This document shows, piece after piece, positions 21,896 to 25,842 of a stretch of 25,842 nucleotides of DNA. The translations under genes and the position numbers were made by a program. Each line of letters starts with the position of its first letter. The stretch's first letter is position 1. The stretch spans positions 1 to 25,842 of the forward strand of contig CAXBDQ010000027.1 of the NCBI GenBank assembly GCA_963974675.1, in the 5' to 3' direction. This DNA is from Porticoccus sp963974675. GTDB lineage: Bacteria; Pseudomonadota; Gammaproteobacteria; Pseudomonadales; Porticoccaceae. Below the pieces are notes generated by a model. That model had not been told where the DNA came from. It saw only the letters and a program-made list of their open reading frames with translations, and did not search any database.

Positions 21896-23206
21896 ATGAG
21901 CTTAGCCATTATAGAAATTAACGATTGCGGCCTTTGCTGTGGAACGGACAAAGGAGACATGTTCATCAGCCCTGGCTATGCACTATTAACAGAACAGGGC
22001 GTCACTACCGGCAATGCTGCACGTCTAAAAGCCTACCTGAAACCGCAACAAAGTTTTAACCAATTCTGGCGCCAATTAAATTTATCACCCCTTCCTTCCC
22101 CTACAAATCATGCCAGGCACAATGCAGACTTGGCCTATGCACAACTGCTGGAATTACATCGGGAAAGTGGTAGCCCTGAAGAAGTCGTGTTTGCAACTCC
22201 AGGTAGTTTTGACCGTGATCAACTCTCCATTATTTTAGGACTCGCTAAAGCTTCGCCCTTTAAAACCCTAGGTCTAATAGATTCCGCCGTAGCAGCCACC
22301 AGCCAGCTCAGTACAGCCAACGGCAACCAACTGTTGCATCTGGATATCCAATTGCACCAGTTAGTACTAACCCGATTGACTGTGGATAGTCATATCGAAA
22401 GAACACTGGTTGAAGTGATCGCGGATACTGGGCTGAAAACCTTTTACGACAGTTGGGCACGCTATATTGCCGATAAGTTTATTCAACAATATCGCTACGA
22501 CCCCCTGCATACAGCTGAAGGTGAACAACAGCTCTATAATTTACTGCCCGATTGGCTGGGAAGAATGAATGGCGATCAAGAGCTAGCCATTGCTCTGGAC
22601 AGCCCCCAGGGCAGCTACCGACTCAACATTAACCGCAATGACCTTCTGGCCAACAGCAGCAAGAAACTGGACCAATTAAAACGAAGGCTAAACAGCATTC
22701 TCCATGAGGAGGACACACTGGTTGCCAGCCACCGAATCAACTTGCTACCAGGTCTCACGGAACAATTAGGACCCTTTCGTACACTGCCAGATAATGCCGC
22801 TGTTTTGGGTTGTCTGGAAAACATTGAAAGTATTGCAGGCGCCGGGGAAAGCATTCATTTTGTTACTCGGCTCCCCCATCGTCAGCACGCTACCTCTCTA
22901 GAAGCCGCCCCGCAACAGGCTACGTTGCAACAGCCACCGATGTCTGGGGCCACCATTCCAACCCATGTGCTTTATCAGCATAGGGCACAGGCCATAGGAG
23001 ATATCCTCTATATTCACCAGAGTGGTGAGCAGCTGTCGTTCTCTCAACAACAAACAAGCACGACAACCCTCATCCATGAAGACGGTGAGATAAGGCTTCG
23101 AACGGAACAAGAAGATGTAGCAACACAAAATCCCAGCGGCCCGTTACACACTGGCGATATTATTAAGGTTGGAACTCATTCCTTACAACTCATAGAGGTC
23201 GCCTGA
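21896..23206 (+). CDS. Actin/Hsp70-fold ATPase-like protein, cytoplasmic
   Basis: A 436-residue soluble protein without a signal. Residues about 1-325 have a degenerate ASKHA (actin/Hsp70) layout: MSLAIIEINDCGL as phosphate-1 strand, EVVFATPGSFDRDQLSIILGLAKASPFKTLGLIDSAVAAT (96-135) matching the Hsp70 connect region, LLHLDIQLHQLVLTRL (147-162) as phosphate-2, and INLLPGLTEQLGPF...DNAAVLGCLEN (281-309) in place of the adenosine motif. The usual Gly residues of the phosphate loops are partly missing, so ATP hydrolysis is uncertain. The C-terminal 75 residues are beta-rich and end GDIIKVGTHSLQLI, like the last strands of an FHA domain. I start at ATG 21896; a TTG frame to 21878 is less likely. 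It sits between the channel and VWA genes, suggesting a cytoplasmic regulator of the motor. Confidence 0.72.
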   Translation: MSLAIIEINDCGLCCGTDKGDMFISPGYALLTEQGVTTGNAARLKAYLKPQQSFNQFWRQLNLSPLPSPTNHARHNADLAYAQLLELHRESGSPEEVVFATPGSFDRDQLSIILGLAKASPFKTLGLIDSAVAATSQLSTANGNQLLHLDIQLHQLVLTRLTVDSHIERTLVEVIADTGLKTFYDSWARYIADKFIQQYRYDPLHTAEGEQQLYNLLPDWLGRMNGDQELAIALDSPQGSYRLNINRNDLLANSSKKLDQLKRRLNSILHEEDTLVASHRINLLPGLTEQLGPFRTLPDNAAVLGCLENIESIAGAGESIHFVTRLPHRQHATSLEAAPQQATLQQPPMSGATIPTHVLYQHRAQAIGDILYIHQSGEQLSFSQQQTSTTTLIHEDGEIRLRTEQEDVATQNPSGPLHTGDIIKVGTHSLQLIEVA

Positions 23207-23207
23207 G

Positions 23208-24272
23208 TTGCCCCGTTACAAACGAAAAATCACCACCTTTAGCCTATCATTTCTCGATATCATGGCCTGTGGTTTTGGTGCTGTAACCCTGTTATTTCTT
23301 ATCTTAAAACACGATGCTACCGCTGTTGAATCCGCTGACCCTTTTCTCGTCGCTGAAACAAATTTATTGCAACAAGAAATTCAGTTGGGAGAAGCCGATT
23401 TAGTGGTACTTAAAAACAGTTTGAAAGAACTGGAAACATCCTACGTTGAAGCCCAGGGACTATCCAAGCGAGTCTTGGCACAAACCCAAGAAACACGTCG
23501 GGAATTAAGCGCGCAGGCAGACCCCAAACAAGAGATTGCGTTACTGCGGAAACAAGTCGAGGAGTTAGAAAAAGAAACGGCCAAACTTGAAGAACAGGGT
23601 AATGAAGAAGATGTCCGACAGTTTGTCGGTGAAGGTGAACGACAATACCTTACCGGCCTCAAGTTAGGGGGCAAACGCATTATGATTTTGGTGGATACCT
23701 CAGCCAGTATGCTGTCAGACTCCATCGTCAATGTCATTCGTCGTCGTAATATGAGTGACGAGGTAAAACGAAAATCACCTAAATGGCAACGAGCTATACG
23801 TACCACCGAATGGTTGGTAGCACAATTACCCCGGGACAGTCAGTACCAGATTTACACCTTCAATACCGAGGCCACCGCTGTCAGTGGCGATAATGGACTT
23901 TGGCGCAACACTTCAGATAGTGCTGGACTAGATCAGGCCATAAATGCTCTGACTCGTGCTATTCCCGAAGGAGGCACAAGCCTGATCAATGCTTTTTCAG
24001 CATTAAAGGGCTTTGATCAGTCACCCGACAATCTATTCCTGATTACCGATGGATTGCCCACCCAAGGACGCCAACCAAAAAAAAGCGGCACCATTTCTAG
24101 TCGAGACCGCAGCAAACTCTTCAAACAAGCGGTGGAAGTACTGCCGCAAAGAATGCCCATTAATATTTTATTGTTCCCCATGGAAGGCGACCCGGTTGCT
24201 GCTGCTAGCTTTTGGCAGCTGGCCCTGTCAACCAAGGGCTCATTTATGAGCCCTTCGAGGGACTGGCCGTGA
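23208..24272 (+). CDS. VWA protein with ExbD/TolR-like N-terminal helix (first)
   Basis: A 354-residue protein. After a short basic N-terminus, one helix (about 12-34) carries SFLDIMACGFGAVTLLFLI with D17 near its start. Then comes a long coiled-coil stretch (about 50-130) and a VWA domain (155-345). The metal site is complete by eye: DTSAS (163-167), GGTS (255-258, T257) and LITDG (278-282). The FLD helix at the N-terminus resembles that of ExbD/TolR/MotB, where the Asp takes part in ion transport, and the channel gene lies two genes upstream. The start is TTG 23208 with GAGG about 10 nt upstream and only 1 nt after the previous stop. It overlaps the second VWA gene by 4 bp. Domain calls are firm, the motor role is inferred. 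Confidence 0.87.
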   Translation: MPRYKRKITTFSLSFLDIMACGFGAVTLLFLILKHDATAVESADPFLVAETNLLQQEIQLGEADLVVLKNSLKELETSYVEAQGLSKRVLAQTQETRRELSAQADPKQEIALLRKQVEELEKETAKLEEQGNEEDVRQFVGEGERQYLTGLKLGGKRIMILVDTSASMLSDSIVNVIRRRNMSDEVKRKSPKWQRAIRTTEWLVAQLPRDSQYQIYTFNTEATAVSGDNGLWRNTSDSAGLDQAINALTRAIPEGGTSLINAFSALKGFDQSPDNLFLITDGLPTQGRQPKKSGTISSRDRSKLFKQAVEVLPQRMPINILLFPMEGDPVAAASFWQLALSTKGSFMSPSRDWP

Positions 24273-25267
24273 ATCAAAGAAAACGCAGGGAAAGACGTTA
24301 TACCGCGGAAATCAGTATTTCATTCCTTGATGTCATCAGCTGTGGTTTTGGCGCGATTGTACTACTGTTACTGATTGCCAAAACCGTTGACTCCACTGCA
24401 TTTGAAACCGTAGAACAACCACGGGAAGGCAGCGTTGCTGAGCTGCAACAGCAGTTATTCCAGATTCGTGGTGAAACCACCACACTCAACCGCGCCCTTA
24501 AGTCCAGAGAAGAGCAACTTTCCGATATTCGCATTCGTATTGCCAAGCTTCAGGAACAGCTCGCCAGTGTTCAACGGCAAAAGGATGCTGTCGCCCAAGT
24601 GGATACCACTGAGAAGGACAAACTAACGTTGGCTCAACAGGTTCTCACGGAAGAAATGGAACGACTTCTGGCCAGACAAAACCGGAATGACAACCAGTTG
24701 ATTGGCGGTATTCCCGTGGACAGCGAGTACATTGTCTTTATCATCGATACGTCAGGCAGTATGTTCAATTTTGCCTGGTCAAGAGTTCAGCAGGAAATGA
24801 TCAACATCCTCAACATCTACCCCCAGGTGAAAGGCATTCAAGTCATGAATGATATGGGGGATTACATGTTTTCAAGTTACCGAGGAAGGTGGATTCCAGA
24901 TACACCTGCCCGACGTCGAGCTATTCTCAACCGGCTTGCCGGCTGGACGCCTTTCAGTAACTCCAGTCCGGTAGAAGGGGTACAACAGGCAATTCGGCAG
25001 TTTTATGCCTCAAATAAAAAAATCAGTCTTTATGTATTTGGTGATGACTTTACCGGCAACTCCATTGGCCACGTATTGAATACGGTTGATAAGATAAACC
25101 GTCAACGCGGTGATAATCGACTGGTGCGGATTCACACCATTGGCTTCCCCGTACACTTTCAGGTACAAGGTGGAAACCTCCAAACAGCGACCCGGTTTGC
25201 CGCTCTCATGCGCGAATTAAGCTATCGTAACAATGGAACCTTTGTCGGTCTCACGGGCCTCAACTAA
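24269..25267 (+). CDS. VWA protein with ExbD/TolR-like N-terminal helix (second)
   Basis: A 332-residue paralogue-like partner of the preceding protein. A basic N-terminus (NQRKRRERR) is followed by a helix (about 16-38) with SFLDVISCGFGAIVLLLLI, D21 in the same place. Next come a coiled coil (about 55-138) and a VWA domain (150-325). The first metal motif DTSGS is intact (160-164), but the region of the MIDAS Thr reads SNSSPVEGV and the later Asp motif reads VFGDDF, so the site differs from its neighbour. Basic residues before the helix predict N-in topology with the VWA domain in the periplasm. The frame is open to 24212, but GTG 24269 has GAGGGA about 8 nt upstream and overlaps the previous stop (GTGA); I use it. 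Coupled translation suggests equal amounts of both VWA proteins. Confidence 0.86.
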   Translation: MNQRKRRERRYTAEISISFLDVISCGFGAIVLLLLIAKTVDSTAFETVEQPREGSVAELQQQLFQIRGETTTLNRALKSREEQLSDIRIRIAKLQEQLASVQRQKDAVAQVDTTEKDKLTLAQQVLTEEMERLLARQNRNDNQLIGGIPVDSEYIVFIIDTSGSMFNFAWSRVQQEMINILNIYPQVKGIQVMNDMGDYMFSSYRGRWIPDTPARRRAILNRLAGWTPFSNSSPVEGVQQAIRQFYASNKKISLYVFGDDFTGNSIGHVLNTVDKINRQRGDNRLVRIHTIGFPVHFQVQGGNLQTATRFAALMRELSYRNNGTFVGLTGLN

Positions 25268-25328
25268 ACAGATCTGAAGTCAATAAATAGGCTACAGTAA
25301 ACGAGTTCTTAACAGTGAAGATCCATCA

Positions 25329-25842
25329 ATGAAAACAAGATTCATAAATAAAGCCACAGGCCTGACACTCCTCATCGTGTCTTTACTGTTAATTGGCTGC
25401 TCAACCAATGTCACCGTCACTGGAGACTATCCGTCAGCCCTGATCAAACCGTTGCCCTATCATGTAGGACTAGTACTCGACGATTCTTTCACTCATTACA
25501 TCTTTGAAAGTAAACAAGAACAAGATGTCACTATGACACTGGGCAAATCGCAGACCCAACTTTTTGATCAGATATTCAGTGATATGTTTGTTAGCTGCTC
25601 CACACTAGGGACTATCGCCAAAGCTACCGCCAGCAAGGTGGATCTGGTCGTCGTCCCCCATGTAGAAGAAGTACAGTTAGCTATGCCGTTTGAAACTCGC
25701 CTCAACGTATTTGAGGTATGGGTCAAATACAACCTGCAAGTATTTAACAGCGAAGGAGAACCCGTTGCCGACTGGTTGATGAGTGCCTACGGCAAAACCC
25801 AAACCCGCTTTCTGAAATCTGAGGAAGAAGCCCTTGACCAAG
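25329..25842 (+). CDS. Lipoprotein, 3' end beyond the window
   Basis: The frame opens at ATG 25329 and is still open at the last base, giving 171 visible codons. The N-terminus is a lipoprotein signal (LTLLIVSLLLIGCSTN) with lipobox LIGC and Cys 24. The mature part starts TVTGDYPSALIKPLPYHVGLVLDDSF and continues as an alternating strand/helix domain (SKVDLVVVPHVEEVQLAMPF, FEVWVKYNLQVF, PVADWLMSAYGK), like small periplasmic lipoproteins of the YajG-like kind; this comparison is weak. It lies 61 nt after the second VWA gene, without a terminator between, so it is probably the next operon member. A weak GAAG precedes the start. The gene is truncated by the window, not broken. Confidence 0.8.
   Translation, partial: MKTRFINKATGLTLLIVSLLLIGCSTNVTVTGDYPSALIKPLPYHVGLVLDDSFTHYIFESKQEQDVTMTLGKSQTQLFDQIFSDMFVSCSTLGTIAKATASKVDLVVVPHVEEVQLAMPFETRLNVFEVWVKYNLQVFNSEGEPVADWLMSAYGKTQTRFLKSEEEALDQ

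Noticed and set aside
24212..24268. 19-residue extension of the second VWA protein
   Set aside because: It overlaps the first VWA gene by 61 bp; GTG 24269 has GAGGGA and the typical 4-bp coupling.
21057..25267. Zorya-type anti-phage defence
   Set aside because: A MotA/ExbB-like gene is present, but there is no ZorB with an OmpA-type domain and no helicase or nuclease gene of that system.
13686..25842. TonB-ExbB-ExbD or Tol-Pal system
   Set aside because: No ExbD/TolR, TolA, TolB, Pal or TonB-dependent receptor gene is seen; only the channel family and one TonB-C-like domain are shared.
1..25842. CRISPR arrays, tRNA or rRNA genes, intact insertion sequences
   Set aside because: No regularly spaced repeats, cloverleaf-like segment, rRNA stretch or transposase frame was found on reading both strands.

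Overview
The window reads as a chromosomal segment of a gammaproteobacterium, probably a marine or aquatic one of the Cellvibrionales/Spongiibacteraceae kind. That placement rests on gene style only (RsuA-type pseudouridine synthase, ArfB, DmeF, CaiB/BaiF and LysR families, AGGAG ribosome sites); no rRNA, tRNA or taxonomic marker is present. Gene density is high and no CRISPR array or intact insertion sequence is seen.

Layout. (1) 1-900: a cysteine-rich zinc-ribbon/desulforedoxin-like miniprotein and a small DUF2970-like membrane protein. (2) 941-5423: a four-gene minus-strand operon (AhpD/CMD-like peroxidase, VOC protein, a three-module flavin/NAD/2Fe-2S oxidoreductase, an NTF2-like DUF1348 protein). 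It ends in a clear intrinsic terminator and lies divergent from a LysR regulator, with an inverted-repeat operator candidate between them. This looks like an inducible electrophile, quinone or xenobiotic-handling unit. (3) 5420-8576: housekeeping-type genes (RsuA-like pseudouridine synthase, ArfB-like ribosome rescue hydrolase, NYN-domain nuclease) and a DmeF-type cation efflux protein with a His-rich loop. (4) 8577-11331: an AT-rich accessory insert carrying a probable type II restriction-modification system: divergent C5-cytosine methyltransferase, small HTH controller and a PD-(D/E)XK-like endonuclease candidate. A 41-bp degenerate copy of part of the neighbouring CoA-transferase gene sits at its other edge, a scar of rearrangement. 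(5) 11332-13498: a type III CoA-transferase and an AEC-family permease.

(6) 13686 to the right edge (12 kb): one compact, translationally coupled plus-strand operon of at least eleven envelope genes. In order: periplasmic TPR protein with a TonB-C-like end, acidic Ser-rich lipoprotein, glycine-zipper lipoprotein, inner-membrane TPR protein with a PEGA-like end, inner-membrane PEGA-repeat protein with an FGE/SUMF1-like domain, small exported protein, MotA/TolQ/ExbB-type channel, actin/Hsp70-like protein, two VWA proteins, and another lipoprotein cut by the window end.

The most interesting reading is that region 6 encodes an undescribed ion-driven envelope machine. Both VWA proteins start with a single membrane helix carrying the same FLD-x3-CGFGA motif, whose Asp sits where ExbD, TolR and MotB carry their ion-binding Asp. 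They follow a TolQ/ExbB-like gene, so they could be a heterodimeric, VWA-headed replacement for ExbD/TolR. The TPR, PEGA, FGE-like and lipoprotein members would then form periplasmic and outer-membrane parts, and the actin-like protein a cytoplasmic regulator. This is inference from domain architecture and gene order; I do not recognise the whole cluster as a named system.
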